Shown here: positions 27,301 to 36,017 of the stretch, in pieces
Layout: each line of letters opens with the position of its first letter
How positions within the stretch are numbered: position 1 is the stretch's first letter
Source of the DNA: an uncultured Bacteroidales bacterium
Lineage (GTDB): Bacteria; Bacteroidota; Bacteroidia; Bacteroidales; F082
Direction: 5' to 3'
Length of the DNA stretch: 64,000 bases
Assembly: GCA_946185535.1 (NCBI GenBank)
Contig: CAMHJX010000009.1
Span: forward strand, 52,484 to 116,483
The notes under the pieces: model-generated
What the model saw: only the letters and a program-made list of their open reading frames with translations
What the model was told of the DNA's origin: nothing
Database searches by the model: none
Program-made: the position numbers and the translations under genes

Positions 27301-30300
27301 CAAACTCATATTGCCGCCACCATAAACGCTGTTGATGATACTGCCACCATTGACATACACTCTAGTATGACCTTTGACAAGACCTGCCGTCGGGCTGGTC
27401 TCTCCATTGGGGTCAAGGTCGATGCCACGGCCACCGCCATAGACATTGCCCTTGAACGGATCGCCTTCGGTAACGCCGATGGTTCCACCATTGATGGTGA
27501 CTTTCGTATTCTGGATCACATGACCGTCCTCACCTCCACCAAAAACGCTACCCTTGACGATAGCATCGCCTTCAATCTTCACATCCGTATTGTGGACGCA
27601 GCCCAATTCCTTGAATTCGGCACCAGCCATACCACGTGAAGAACCAAACACATTTCCATGCATTCTTCCTTCATCGTTCTGGTTACCGATTTCGCCTCCC
27701 ATCATGTCGATTTGCGCCAAGCCTGTACCAGCAACGGGAATGGGATCGCCGTTGTCGTCCAAAACATACTGCGTATTGCCATTTTCATCCAAGATGGGGT
27801 TCCCTTCACCGTCAAGCAAAATCTCATACTGACCCACCGACGACATATTGCCACCGCCATACACGTTACGACAGATTTTACCTCCTGAAATAGTAACGTA
27901 AGCATTGCCGTATACATGACCAGAGGTTAGACAGTAACGCAATTTACCTTCTTCATCATAATATTGATCCCATCCGCGACCTCCACCATACACGTTTCCA
28001 TGGAGTGAATTGCCGTCAGCGGTCAAATTATCAAGCTCAGTGCCACCCACCTGTCCAGCCATAATGTTGACATGGGTGTTGTCGAGGATGTGACCGTCCT
28101 CTGAGCCTCCGAATACAGAACCTCTAATGAAAGGAGCGTGACCATTCGCTTCAAAAATATTCACGGTAGTCTCTTTTGCATAGGCCATCTTTTCCGCTAT
28201 TGAAGTGGGAGAAGGTGCCTCAACAATACCCTTGCAACCACCATACACATTGCCGCCGATATGGTCGGGAATACCAGAGCCTGCCAAACCATGTCCGATT
28301 TCGCCGCCACTGATATTGACGGTAATAAAGCCATGGTCGTCGCCTTCCTGCATGATGCCATAATGTTCTTCATCCTCCACAGGAGCAAAATAGAAACCAA
28401 CAGAGCCACAACGTCCACCACCATACACAGAGCCTAACATTGTACCACCTGTGACATTGACTTCAATATTGCCGCCAACGCTACCCGCAGTTAAGGCGAT
28501 GGTGTTGCTGCCCAGACCACCTCCGAAAACGCAGCCGTCATATCCTGTGTAACCGAAGGTGCCAATACGGCCATTGGTGACATTCAAGAGTACATCGCCA
28601 AGCACATGGCCTTCCTCGCCACCACCAAACACGCTGCCGTATATCCTACCACCATTAATGTTGACGACAGCCTTGTTAATATTAGTCCTCATATTGAAGG
28701 AGTAATCCAAGTTACCCTTGCCACCACCAAAAACATTGCCATATTGGACTGCAATAATCGAATCGACCGAACGCTCAATGCCTACCGAGCCTCCATTGAT
28801 GGTGACGGTAGAGATGCCTGTGTCATCTACAGGAACACTCAACCCATTTTCGGTTGTTGTCGCCCCCACATTGCCATACTCCGAACCGCCATATACACAC
28901 CTAAGCACGTGACCTCCTTCCATGAGGACACTGGAATTGACACCCACACTGCCCGCGTTTTCGTCTTCAAACAAACCTCTACCGCCTCCAAACACATAAC
29001 CAGAACCTACATAAGGAACATCATTTTCAGTAGCCACACCTATGGTGCCGTTATATATCACAACGTTGGAACTGCCTCCAGTAATAGCGACGTTACCGCC
29101 ACCATAGACATTACTCACCAATATATCGTCATCACCGTCTACAGTGACCGTTGAGTTACCAAACACAGCGCTTTCGTTGCCCCCACCGAAGGCTGCACCG
29201 TCGTAGAATGTTTGAGCATTGCCACCGTCCAGTTCTTCGCGCACGCCATAGATTTTACTGTTACCATTGACATTGAGGATGGTATTGCCACCCACACTGC
29301 CAAGGTTGGTCATATCCTTCTCAGTATAACAATACCATTCACCTTCGTATTGGAAAGCAGGATGATTAGTACTCGCGGTGACACCGTCAGGAAGGTCATG
29401 TATCCATTTGTAGTATCTGATTTCACCATCGTCTCTCACGTAATCCAACGAGCCGGCATGGTTGATGCTTGCCAAGTCGCGCCACGGGAACACAACAGAC
29501 TCTTTGTCGTGAATGGGGAACGAGGGCACATCGCTTGAGTTGCCTCCACCATAGGCCGAACCCCAAATGGTGGTGTTAAGTAAAGTAGAAGTCACATTCC
29601 CCGTCACCTTACCGAGGTTACCGCCTCCGTAAAAGTCCTGTAATACCGTGCAATCAGTCAAGGCAGAATTAACCTCCCTTACCTCAGTGGCCGTAAACTG
29701 AGCCTCATGACGGTAGGTTCGCATCACAACATTATTAGCCGACCCGGAGCTCATGTCAATTAATTCAAACTCAAACTGGGCTTGGTAGCCTGCATTGCTA
29801 CTAACATAACTAAGAGGAGTAAATTCATCGAATTTTCCAGCCCCTCTCCAATTGGCTTCCGTAATGAAACTAAGAGCCGCCTGACCATTGTTATATAGGC
29901 GGTTGCGGTTGAAGTTGGTACCACCGTTGCCACCGCCATAGAATTGTCCGAAGATGGTGTTGTTGGCCACAGTGGTCACCGTGGTACCTTCTAGCATGTC
30001 GCCTGTAAAGGGACCTCCACAATACTTACCCACAATGCTGTTATTGATGGTGACGTCAATACTCCCCGTGACAGGTCTTGCTGCATTGAGGCCGCCACCA
30101 TAAAACTCACCAATCAGTGAATGGTCGACCTTGAAAGTGACATTGCCGTAAATGTCTTCCATGCCCGCACCTGACATGATGCCAAACTTTCCACCATTAG
30201 TGTAGCAATGAGGATTGTCGGGGGTGCTATGTACATGATTGTTGACAAGAAAGACACCTGAAAGGCAGAAGCGTTCATATTCTCCACCCAAAACACTGAC

Positions 30301-33300
30301 AGCGCAATGTCGGGTAGCTGCATTCAAGTCACCATGTTTTCCTGGCGTGAATTCTTTCATCCATACGTGGCCACCCAAAATGAAGTATTTAGTACGATTA
30401 AGGGGACCTAAAGTATTATTCCAACTATTCGAAGAAACGATTTGTTCAAACTCACCACCATTCAGAATCACGGGTGACTCTTCCTTACGATAGTTGTCAC
30501 GTGTGTCATACTCAAACTGACCGGTATGCATAAATGCAGTTTCCGTGATCTCAAAATGGCCGCGTGGTACAAACGTGCCAATGGTCTGTAAGGCACCGTC
30601 CTTTCGAATGGCCATACCCAAGGTGGGAACCGGCAAGAAATCAAATCGTATGGGATGAAGATTCAAACGGGTGGTATTAACGCAAAACTGCCATTCAAAA
30701 CAATAGTCAGGCTCGTTGTCAAAGTCAAGGTCGACACTAGTGATGGTGAAAGGCCTATTATGGGTTGCGAATTCTTCGTTTCCATTTCCATTTGTCCAAC
30801 CAAGAATGTCAACCGTTCCGCTATTCCTATGCTGCACATTGCCAACCAACACCAAGGCTTGGTCGTAAACCGTCACCACCGAAGCACCCGAACCCTCTAA
30901 AGCCATACCACTATTGATAGCGGTCTTGATATCCGCATACACTGGTTGTCCGTTAAATGTCGTAGGGAACTTTCCTGCTGGTGTAAAGTCGTTATCGCCC
31001 AAATTGACACGGTCGATGGAATGTTCTTTATTGTGCAAATACACGGCATTGCCCCAATAGGCTTCAATGGTGATTGCCGTAACACCTTCCGGGACATAGT
31101 AATAGCCACCTTGCGCGAACACGCGACCACTAACAGCGTAAAGATCCTTGTCAGTGCAATAGCGGTCTGCAAAATTGTAACCACTCTCCCAATTCTCCAC
31201 AAAAGTGCCTTGTGTGCCATCTGTCACTGAGTTAATCTTCCATCCTGTAACCACCTTATCTGTATAGTTGTTACCATATTTTTCGGCATGGGTAGTGGCA
31301 TTAGCATTACCAAATTGCTCATTGTAATAAGGTAACTGCACTTTAGCATAACTGAAATCATGGTGCAATGTGTCCATATCAAGAATAGGAAGCGTCAAAA
31401 CCACATCCTGTGCACTACTATTGTGGGAACCAGCCTTAACCGTAACCGACAGTGTGCCCAACTTCTTACCTTGGAATGGCAAGGCGTTGTCACGACTCTT
31501 CCATGTCTGGCTTGCCTCATCCCACACCTGGTTTTGGTCCACATTGATGTTTGAAGGATACTTACCCCAAGGCTTCAGAATGGGATAAGGCGCAATGCTC
31601 GGGTCGAGCACCCACTTGGCCATGATATTAATGTCGTTGTCGGTCTGGTCGTCATACTGTTTTTGGGTAATCCACCATGTGCACAAACGACGGTTACTGT
31701 TGAGGATATTACGGAAATACTCGAAACGGGTCAAGAACCGCTCTTCGACAGGCCATGAGCAATTGTACTGATTGATATTGGTGAATTCGTCATCAAGAGT
31801 GGCGGAAACCATGAAATAGTTGTAATTGTTGATGCCGTTGGTGCTATTTTGCAAGCGTTTGTTGCCATAAACGGGAGCTTTGTTTGTTCCAGCAAGTACA
31901 TCACCATAGAACATGCAGTTCACCACCACTGTTCTCAAATTATTGTACTTTCCGTTAGTGATTTGTGAAGTCGAGCCTCTCGAATTGTTTCCAACGATGC
32001 CTGCCGCATACTCACCTGCAGAGGTAATGTCGGCATAGCTGTAGCAATTGATGACGCGAGTGGGCATGAAACCATCTGGGATAGTCTGAACCGTAGTGGC
32101 GGTGAGCAATCCCACAATACCGCCAGTGTCGCCTGTGCCTCCCACCGAACCGCTGAGAATGCCGCAGTTGTAAATGCATGTGCCTTCGTTGATTTCGCAA
32201 GCAATGGCTCCGGTGTTACCTTCGTGATTTTCAATGTTTACGTCTTTCAACACTATATTATAAACCGTAGCATTATTTACAGTACCAAATAAAGGCTGTG
32301 TCAAGCCAGATATGGTGTGGAACTGTCCATCAAATCTTCCAGTAAAACTATTGATTGTGGTATGGCTCGAAGCATCGTCAATGTCAGCGATGAGTTGATA
32401 AAAACCATCGGTGTCGACAATCTCATCTAAACTACTGATTTCCTGAGCCACGCGAAAGTCAACCTCAATCGTGGCCACGTTGGTATAGACACCATCCCTA
32501 TAGGCTACAGCTTTGACTACCTTTCTATACGGTCCTATGTTGACGGTTCCGCCAGGAGCAGCAAAACTGCTACTGGTGTTGTCGGGCGTGGAGCCATCCA
32601 AAGTGTAATATATGGTGACACCTAATTGGTCGTTATTGATAGTGACTTCTTTGTCGGCCTCATTTACCGTAAACGTAGGCATTTCCAAGACATCTTCCTC
32701 GAAACGCCAGCAGGATTTGGTATCTGTCGCACTGTTATAGACGCCAATCATACCAACATGCACATAATTACCGCTATTAGCATAATATTGATTGTAATTA
32801 TTAGTGGCAGGATTCCAATAACGATTGCCTGTAGTGAGACTGAAGGGCCGGATATTGATATTACCTGTCAAGTTCCCCGTGATTTCGAACTTATTGTCAT
32901 CGCTAGGCGAGTCAGTATCTTGCAGGTGCATTGACTTTCTATTCACCGCCGATTGATAGGGAGGCTCATACAGCACATATTTTCCAGACAATGCATGAAT
33001 GATGTAATAATAACCATCTCCTGTTGATACAACATGCCAAATCAGATTTTCAGGCTCAGCAGCTGTATCGTTACGATGGGTGGTCAGGAAAGGCTTCTCG
33101 GGGTCACCATAATGGTCACCAGTGTAATCGCCACTACCGTTGTTACTACAGTATTGATCATTGAAGTAGGCATCTGCATAATGAGCCACTTGAGGATTCC
33201 TAGCGGGAACCAAATAATAGTTGTTAACATTGCCAACAGAATAGCCATCGGCATTGGCAATAAACCAATAGCCAGTGAAATCGGTGCTTTGGGCATTTGC

Positions 33301-33381
33301 ACCAAAAAAGGAAAATAAGAGCGAGACAAGCATGCTCAATCTAAAATTCAACCCGTTATTCCTTGCATTCATTTTTCTCAA
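21304..33381 (-). CDS. Giant T9SS adhesin-like surface protein (4025 aa)
   Basis: The longest gene in the window. A signal peptide (1-30) is followed by a possible lectin-like trefoil region (about 35-235, WHVVSTGDGYYYIIHA) and a chitobiase-type C-terminal Ig-like domain (about 237-310, VTIYYTLDGSTPD). A GLUG-like stretch comes next. A beta-helical array between about 1090 and 2175 has some two dozen units with the core V(Y/F)GGG. A second GLUG-like region (GGLVG, about 3180-3300) is followed by a C-terminal T9SS domain (LQGRVLSRMRV then GMYLFRL). No enzyme active site is evident. By size, repeats and export signal it is probably a cell-surface adhesin or matrix protein. The gene is intact, with no stop or frameshift over 12 kb. 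Confidence 0.88.
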   Translation of the reverse strand: MRKMNARNNGLNFRLSMLVSLLFSFFGANAQSTDFTGYWFIANADGYSVGNVNNYYLVPARNPQVAHYADAYFNDQYCSNNGSGDYTGDHYGDPEKPFLTTHRNDTAAEPENLIWHVVSTGDGYYYIIHALSGKYVLYEPPYQSAVNRKSMHLQDTDSPSDDNKFEITGNLTGNINIRPFSLTTGNRYWNPATNNYNQYYANSGNYVHVGMIGVYNSATDTKSCWRFEEDVLEMPTFTVNEADKEVTINNDQLGVTIYYTLDGSTPDNTSSSFAAPGGTVNIGPYRKVVKAVAYRDGVYTNVATIEVDFRVAQEISSLDEIVDTDGFYQLIADIDDASSHTTINSFTGRFDGQFHTISGLTQPLFGTVNNATVYNIVLKDVNIENHEGNTGAIACEINEGTCIYNCGILSGSVGGTGDTGGIVGLLTATTVQTIPDGFMPTRVINCYSYADITSAGEYAAGIVGNNSRGSTSQITNGKYNNLRTVVVNCMFYGDVLAGTNKAPVYGNKRLQNSTNGINNYNYFMVSATLDDEFTNINQYNCSWPVEERFLTRFEYFRNILNSNRRLCTWWITQKQYDDQTDNDINIMAKWVLDPSIAPYPILKPWGKYPSNINVDQNQVWDEASQTWKSRDNALPFQGKKLGTLSVTVKAGSHNSSAQDVVLTLPILDMDTLHHDFSYAKVQLPYYNEQFGNANATTHAEKYGNNYTDKVVTGWKINSVTDGTQGTFVENWESGYNFADRYCTDKDLYAVSGRVFAQGGYYYVPEGVTAITIEAYWGNAVYLHNKEHSIDRVNLGDNDFTPAGKFPTTFNGQPVYADIKTAINSGMALEGSGASVVTVYDQALVLVGNVQHRNSGTVDILGWTNGNGNEEFATHNRPFTITSVDLDFDNEPDYCFEWQFCVNTTRLNLHPIRFDFLPVPTLGMAIRKDGALQTIGTFVPRGHFEITETAFMHTGQFEYDTRDNYRKEESPVILNGGEFEQIVSSNSWNNTLGPLNRTKYFILGGHVWMKEFTPGKHGDLNAATRHCAVSVLGGEYERFCLSGVFLVNNHVHSTPDNPHCYTNGGKFGIMSGAGMEDIYGNVTFKVDHSLIGEFYGGGLNAARPVTGSIDVTINNSIVGKYCGGPFTGDMLEGTTVTTVANNTIFGQFYGGGNGGTNFNRNRLYNNGQAALSFITEANWRGAGKFDEFTPLSYVSSNAGYQAQFEFELIDMSSGSANNVVMRTYRHEAQFTATEVREVNSALTDCTVLQDFYGGGNLGKVTGNVTSTLLNTTIWGSAYGGGNSSDVPSFPIHDKESVVFPWRDLASINHAGSLDYVRDDGEIRYYKWIHDLPDGVTASTNHPAFQYEGEWYCYTEKDMTNLGSVGGNTILNVNGNSKIYGVREELDGGNAQTFYDGAAFGGGNESAVFGNSTVTVDGDDDILVSNVYGGGNVAITGGSSNVVIYNGTIGVATENDVPYVGSGYVFGGGRGLFEDENAGSVGVNSSVLMEGGHVLRCVYGGSEYGNVGATTTENGLSVPVDDTGISTVTINGGSVGIERSVDSIIAVQYGNVFGGGKGNLDYSFNMRTNINKAVVNINGGRIYGSVFGGGEEGHVLGDVLLNVTNGRIGTFGYTGYDGCVFGGGLGSNTIALTAGSVGGNIEVNVTGGTMLGSVYGGGRCGSVGFYFAPVEDEEHYGIMQEGDDHGFITVNISGGEIGHGLAGSGIPDHIGGNVYGGCKGIVEAPSPTSIAEKMAYAKETTVNIFEANGHAPFIRGSVFGGSEDGHILDNTHVNIMAGQVGGTELDNLTADGNSLHGNVYGGGRGWDQYYDEEGKLRYCLTSGHVYGNAYVTISGGKICRNVYGGGNMSSVGQYEILLDGEGNPILDENGNTQYVLDDNGDPIPVAGTGLAQIDMMGGEIGNQNDEGRMHGNVFGSSRGMAGAEFKELGCVHNTDVKIEGDAIVKGSVFGGGEDGHVIQNTKVTINGGTIGVTEGDPFKGNVYGGGRGIDLDPNGETSPTAGLVKGHTRVYVNGGSIINSVYGGGNMSLVGEERVVNVNGGLVKVNVFGGSKALPEGRVQLGMKTVNMRGGHVMGNVYGCNNNALDGDVDHPQDWTSFVNINGGEIDGNVFGAGYSCTVNGSVCVNIGKDAILNAPNKEYNLYYKDCGGDEPQYNPEGIEPAATKLIIGNSVYGGSDFYGNNSNSNTWTDFIVSGYSNIYIDGTGYDTQNQGSNTEMTISGGLFGSSTHCESGAEGRHILLKAYGHRDDDGANTELTHATRTLKTIQRCGNLVIDHSNVNLSGMNDISGNGKRQYAVLKVDTTLYMANASGFVLGSPSVPAYMDSIRKVRSVHLKQSSYSVYDVPFYGMLDDDAYDYWEWIGIKGDSEETAHLYYTVSNTSTPLTYAQENVLVFKGDSRLWVRYHRREQQDDGSWVDLGQYYGELEGFFRMRSPFQPWGTESFAYARPKISEGNTENTADGGFLSYNTPYNFFVDLGESFTNTHQHPYTNVLQFFKGDRIDYREWVIREFRGRRWYVDGTRGWGRDDMSKTDGWGLYPDMPKKTVSGAVTYDQSTQTGNFGGICSEIFTDGSLIDYNYDYQNDIIYVVGALSAEDESALIQGGTIEVEGETQTYPLKLYRYPGGHPLNWSRQHSNEPYYDLGDGTLNLTSTNEGLTYPNSEGPGANYGAMLVVQDDETIALDNVQMDGLYGHVQGDDTYFLIPGTYYPDPELEPYPEADPAIDPSTLGVPVFNQNEVSEPLIVTHSNSELTLNGSAMNGTGVTRFGTILERGYNNTNADVWYTNADYNDDGEVTHHGGGIYVNPTATVNVENVVTIVGNKQNLQIGTDAAEAIESNVYLPTFDKHLNIIGEMPLDEATSIGVTSPIRNIAPHFVHNTFSPVAVAMTQAQAESAWNRNNFHDDLEWFFSNESFALPKYTYYSTSISDYAYPLTDQSQHINHFDPTKTLFFGWTWNNVVRSTPQDFALDAIDSPYDLAWLISLVNGSNRQTPSNDFSNTTIKQTDDIDLQMYVWVPVGAQKTGSSSFAGTYDGQGHLIENLDIAYIGEGDRRYERANYGLFGSVNGGAVDRTFVVSGYICPVGSANIGGLVGAMEGASAMISNSEASVDIYSPDKENSENATGGLVGNMLDGEIHSSMAMPIIHANLYYSIGGLVGRSIGGGQGESARKPKINNSFANVRFDVANNASVTVGGLIGINYGAEMENCYLHMQNNNAGLNNSNFALLAGLNNGGKIRYSYAYEGYEYPFTRVMGSGADPNVTDCYKYSPVMDADNLGYMYFDNVVTIGEDKVPMFRLLNKWAGNHNGGEVLYSTWYRPAIAEINGDLPVLLLNNEDDGKLGMGDFRSMATYKGGYPQLGAFPENDEQNPYVVLQYGGPVRDGSDDELNAMVERMGKFTDAQQETIKDYLYVYGDITQEVTSALAASKIGKVSIHEDAAIQHPGTLSEFENTYVGVTFDNSYCQAYSTPGINEGLYGEGPFLLPRDWHMFSSPLQEAPLGFDYKGHNIDTYSNSDHSDADHYNNPWESMEQEFTWLNGNQTGNIRYWMKGWENSLSQQGHETEETGNNWVDGYFPSRVSSVGSNVTGFEFGQGWIDETNSNLHSDEIGCFPYGMDFYTWTEPLYHWINFKRNGPNHWHSDVNPLTDHHDHLDYKPVENDDRFQANVNEEILIPGRGYMMAISDTTFMQSHGKLNNDNQGIYLTKRGANLKGWNLVGNPYHAYLDFNAVAMKNGNVLSKQNGNAFYVIYDADRYETDAYVYYPMTGSEGGAYAGQFLHPHQGFYVLAGDEGALQFTEDMTVARKSLNPDDGDFDGHFRGWKPKYPLVNLYLSSENGCNDVTVVEFERPDWGGARKIKELRMGNGLFYAQHNDTHYAALFAKKGTDRVPLWFEPMEDDVFTIKWETANGVFHSMYLVDNMTGIRYDMTENDSYSFQGHVDDYPSRFYITFDVTDVEEYEEDVKPNFAFFDGSQWMVTGNGELEFIDLQGRVLSRMRVSGGQSRVNLPDVASGMYLFRLTNGQETKIQKIIVNRR

Positions 33382-33435
33382 TTTTAAATAGTTACAAATT
33401 AAAAAAAACAGCTAAAGCCAACAAAAAAAACGGTG

Positions 33436-33443
33436 CAAAATTA
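33436..33443 (-). promoter_or_regulatory. -7 box of the giant adhesin gene
   Basis: TAATTTTG on the minus strand, 55 bases before the start codon, in a very AT-rich region. Confidence 0.5.
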
Positions 33444-33551
33444 GTAATAAAATCAATTATATTATTCATTTAATTTTGCATTTTCTTTACCTATATAAAA
33501 ACGATGCAAAACACAGAATACCAGTTAATTATAATTAAACATTAATAGATA

Positions 33552-34457
33552 TCAAACACACAAGCACACCAGAGCGGCCAACACCATCAGCAAAGGAATA
33601 ATCTTGCTACGGATGTTCTGCTCCTTGAAGCCGAAGACGCCATAGACAAACGACACGACGAGGCGCACACCGTAAAGGATGAGCGGGATAAGCACCACCA
33701 CAGCGGCATCTTGTTTGAGGCCTGTGAGATAGATGACATCGGCCACGGTGACAAAGACCGCCATGGCCACAATGCCCCAGCGCCATTCGAAGGGTTGCTC
33801 TTTGCGTTTCGGCAGCCAGATGATGAGGAACAACACGGCCATCATGAGAAAGTCATAAATGGTGTACCATGCCTGTATGGTAGAGGGTGAGATACTCTCC
33901 TTGCTGAGCAGGAATTTGTCATAGACTCCACTCAGAGCCACGAGAACAGCCGAGCCCAGCAGCATATAGACCCATTTGTTCGACTTGAATTGTATGCCTT
34001 CAAGCTTGCCCGATCGGTTCATAAAGTAGAACGAAATGATGGCCAAAACCACACCCGTGCCCTGCAGCCAGGTCAGGCTTTCACGAAAAACGCAAAACAT
34101 CAAGATAACAGTGATGGCAGGGCGCAGCTGGTTGACAGGACCCACTACGGTAATGGGCAAGTGCTTCATCGCCGAATAGCTGAACATCCACGAACAGAGA
34201 ATAAGCGCTGTCTTACCCATGATGAGCAAATGCTGCCGTGCCGTTAGAGGCTCGATATAAAGCTTCTGCATGAAGTCGCCGTCGAAAATGTAAGGCTTGA
34301 ATTGCGACAGCAGGACGAAAGGCAAGAACATGAGTCCGCTGATCATCGTGCTATAGAACAAAACGGGTATGATGGCGTTGTTGACGACGGTCTGTTTCTT
34401 GAAGATGTCGTAAAAGCCGAGCAGGACGGCTGAAATCAAAGATAAGACTACCCACAT
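33552..34457 (-). CDS. EamA-family (DMT) permease
   Basis: This 301-residue inner-membrane protein has about ten predicted hydrophobic helices in two similar halves. Each half has the EamA look, for example MWVVLSLISAVLLGFYDIFKK at the N-terminus and ALSGVYDKFLL in the middle. The drug/metabolite transporter superfamily moves varied small metabolites, and the substrate cannot be inferred here. It stands alone, convergent with nothing and divergent from dgt, with its own promoter box. Confidence 0.85.
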   Translation of the reverse strand: MWVVLSLISAVLLGFYDIFKKQTVVNNAIIPVLFYSTMISGLMFLPFVLLSQFKPYIFDGDFMQKLYIEPLTARQHLLIMGKTALILCSWMFSYSAMKHLPITVVGPVNQLRPAITVILMFCVFRESLTWLQGTGVVLAIISFYFMNRSGKLEGIQFKSNKWVYMLLGSAVLVALSGVYDKFLLSKESISPSTIQAWYTIYDFLMMAVLFLIIWLPKRKEQPFEWRWGIVAMAVFVTVADVIYLTGLKQDAAVVVLIPLILYGVRLVVSFVYGVFGFKEQNIRSKIIPLLMVLAALVCLCV

Positions 34458-34483
34458 GGTGCTTGTTACTTTGGAATTGGCGG

Positions 34484-34491
34484 CAAAAGTA
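34484..34491 (-). promoter_or_regulatory. -7 box of the EamA gene
   Basis: TACTTTTG on the minus strand, 26 bases before the start codon. Confidence 0.5.
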
Positions 34492-34515
34492 GGGATTTTT
34501 TTTGAATTGGAAACG

Positions 34516-34641
34516 AGATTCCCTAAGGGAATGGAGTGTTGTCGTAGAGTGATCCAACGGCGGCTTGAAGTGTTTCCAAAGGTACAACCTCACTGCCGCC
34601 GCATTTATAAACAAAACTCAACTCCATTCCCTTGGGAATCT
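34516..34641. repeat. MITE-like 126-base element with terminal inverted repeats
   Basis: The ends AGATTCCCTAAGGGAATGGA (from 34516) and the reverse complement of 34621-34641 (AGATTCCCAAGGGAATGGAG) match with one indel over 21 bases. An inner GGCGGC / GCCGCC pair could extend the fold. Each end is itself a short palindrome of the GTCATTCC/GGGAATCT family. No coding content. It sits between the divergent EamA and dgt promoters. Confidence 0.6.
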
Positions 34642-34667
34642 ATGGGTATAACATCGAAAAAAAATTG

Positions 34668-34675
34668 TATTTTTG
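34668..34675 (+). promoter_or_regulatory. -7 box of dgt
   Basis: TATTTTTG, 23 bases before the ATG at 34698, implying a leader of about 15 nucleotides. Confidence 0.6.
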
Positions 34676-34697
34676 CACTATCTAAACGATTTTGACA

Positions 34698-36017
34698 ATG
34701 AACTGGAACGACCTTCTTTCCAACAAACGCTACGCACAGCCGCACAAGAGCCCCGACATTCGCAGCTCTTTCCAGCGCGACTACGACCGCATCATTTTCA
34801 GCAGTCCCTTCCGCCGCTTGGAAAACAAGACGCAAGTCTTCCCGCTGCCAGGTGCCCAGATGGTCCACAACCGCTTGACCCACAGCTTGGAAGTAGCTAG
34901 CGTGGGACGCTCCATTGCCTGCCGGACAGTGGAGAAACTGGCCAAGAAACACCCTGAGTTGAAAGAGCGTCAGTCCGACATCGAGACCATCGTGGCCACA
35001 GCTTGCTTGGCCCACGACCTCGGCAATCCGCCCTTCGGTCATTCGGGAGAGGACACCATCAGCAGCTTCTTCAAGGATGGTAAAGGCAAAACGTTGGAAA
35101 GCCAAGTGCTACCCGAGCAATGGAGCGACCTCATCGCCTTCGAGGGCAACGCCAACGCCTTTCGCCAGTTGACCCATCAGTTCACAGGGCGGCGGGCCGG
35201 CGGTTTCTCGCTGACTTCGGCCACCCTTGCCACTTTATTGAAGTACCCCTACCCTTCTTTCGACAAAGGCAACCGCAAGAAATACAACGTCTTCTATTCA
35301 GAAATTGAGGCCTTCAAAGAGGTTGTCGAAGAATGCGGCATCCCACGCTTAGATGCTGAGCATTTGGTGTATGCCCGCCATCCCCTTTCCTATATGATGG
35401 AGGCCGCCGACGACATCTGTTACCTCGTCCTCGACATGGAAGACGCCCACAAACGCGGCATCGTCAGCACCGAGGCCATCGAGCGGTGCTTCCTTTCGTT
35501 CTTCAACCCTGAGCACCCCAAAGACAAGGAAGTGTTCAAGCACAAGGATGAAGTCTATCAAGACGTGACCGACATCAACGAGCGGATGGCCTTCCTGCGC
35601 GCCACCTTAATTAATAAGCTCGTCAATTGTGCCAGCGACATCTTTGTGAAGCACTACGATGCCATCATGGAAGGTCGATTCGAGAAGAGCCTGATTGCGC
35701 ACTTGCCTGAATTTGAAAAAAATGCCTTGGAGGTGTGCCGCGATAAATCTGTGAAGCATATTTACCGACACCCTTCAGTAGTTAAAATCGAGCTGACAGG
35801 CTTCAACGTGATTGGCACACTTTTGGAGGATTTCACTGATGCTGTGTTGAATCCTGGTACACCATACAACAAAAAGCTCCTTTCGCTCATTCCCGAGCAA
35901 TTCAAGGTGGAGACCGACGACACCTATGCCAAGCTGCAATCTGTCATCGACTTCATCTCCAACATGACCGACCTTTACGCCGTACAACTTTACAAAGACT
36001 TGAGAGGAATTGACTGA
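34698..36017 (+). CDS. dgt: Deoxyguanosinetriphosphate triphosphohydrolase
   Basis: This 439-residue HD-domain enzyme hydrolyses dGTP to deoxyguanosine and triphosphate and trims dNTP pools. The HD metal site is visible as RLTHSLEVASVGR (His) and CLAHDLGNPPFGHSGED (His-Asp), with HPLSYMMEAADDICY carrying the second Asp. The ATG at 34698 is chosen; a TTG six bases upstream is a weaker option. Its TGA shares one base with the ATG of the following secreted-protein gene, so the two form an operon. Confidence 0.93.
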   Translation: MNWNDLLSNKRYAQPHKSPDIRSSFQRDYDRIIFSSPFRRLENKTQVFPLPGAQMVHNRLTHSLEVASVGRSIACRTVEKLAKKHPELKERQSDIETIVATACLAHDLGNPPFGHSGEDTISSFFKDGKGKTLESQVLPEQWSDLIAFEGNANAFRQLTHQFTGRRAGGFSLTSATLATLLKYPYPSFDKGNRKKYNVFYSEIEAFKEVVEECGIPRLDAEHLVYARHPLSYMMEAADDICYLVLDMEDAHKRGIVSTEAIERCFLSFFNPEHPKDKEVFKHKDEVYQDVTDINERMAFLRATLINKLVNCASDIFVKHYDAIMEGRFEKSLIAHLPEFEKNALEVCRDKSVKHIYRHPSVVKIELTGFNVIGTLLEDFTDAVLNPGTPYNKKLLSLIPEQFKVETDDTYAKLQSVIDFISNMTDLYAVQLYKDLRGID

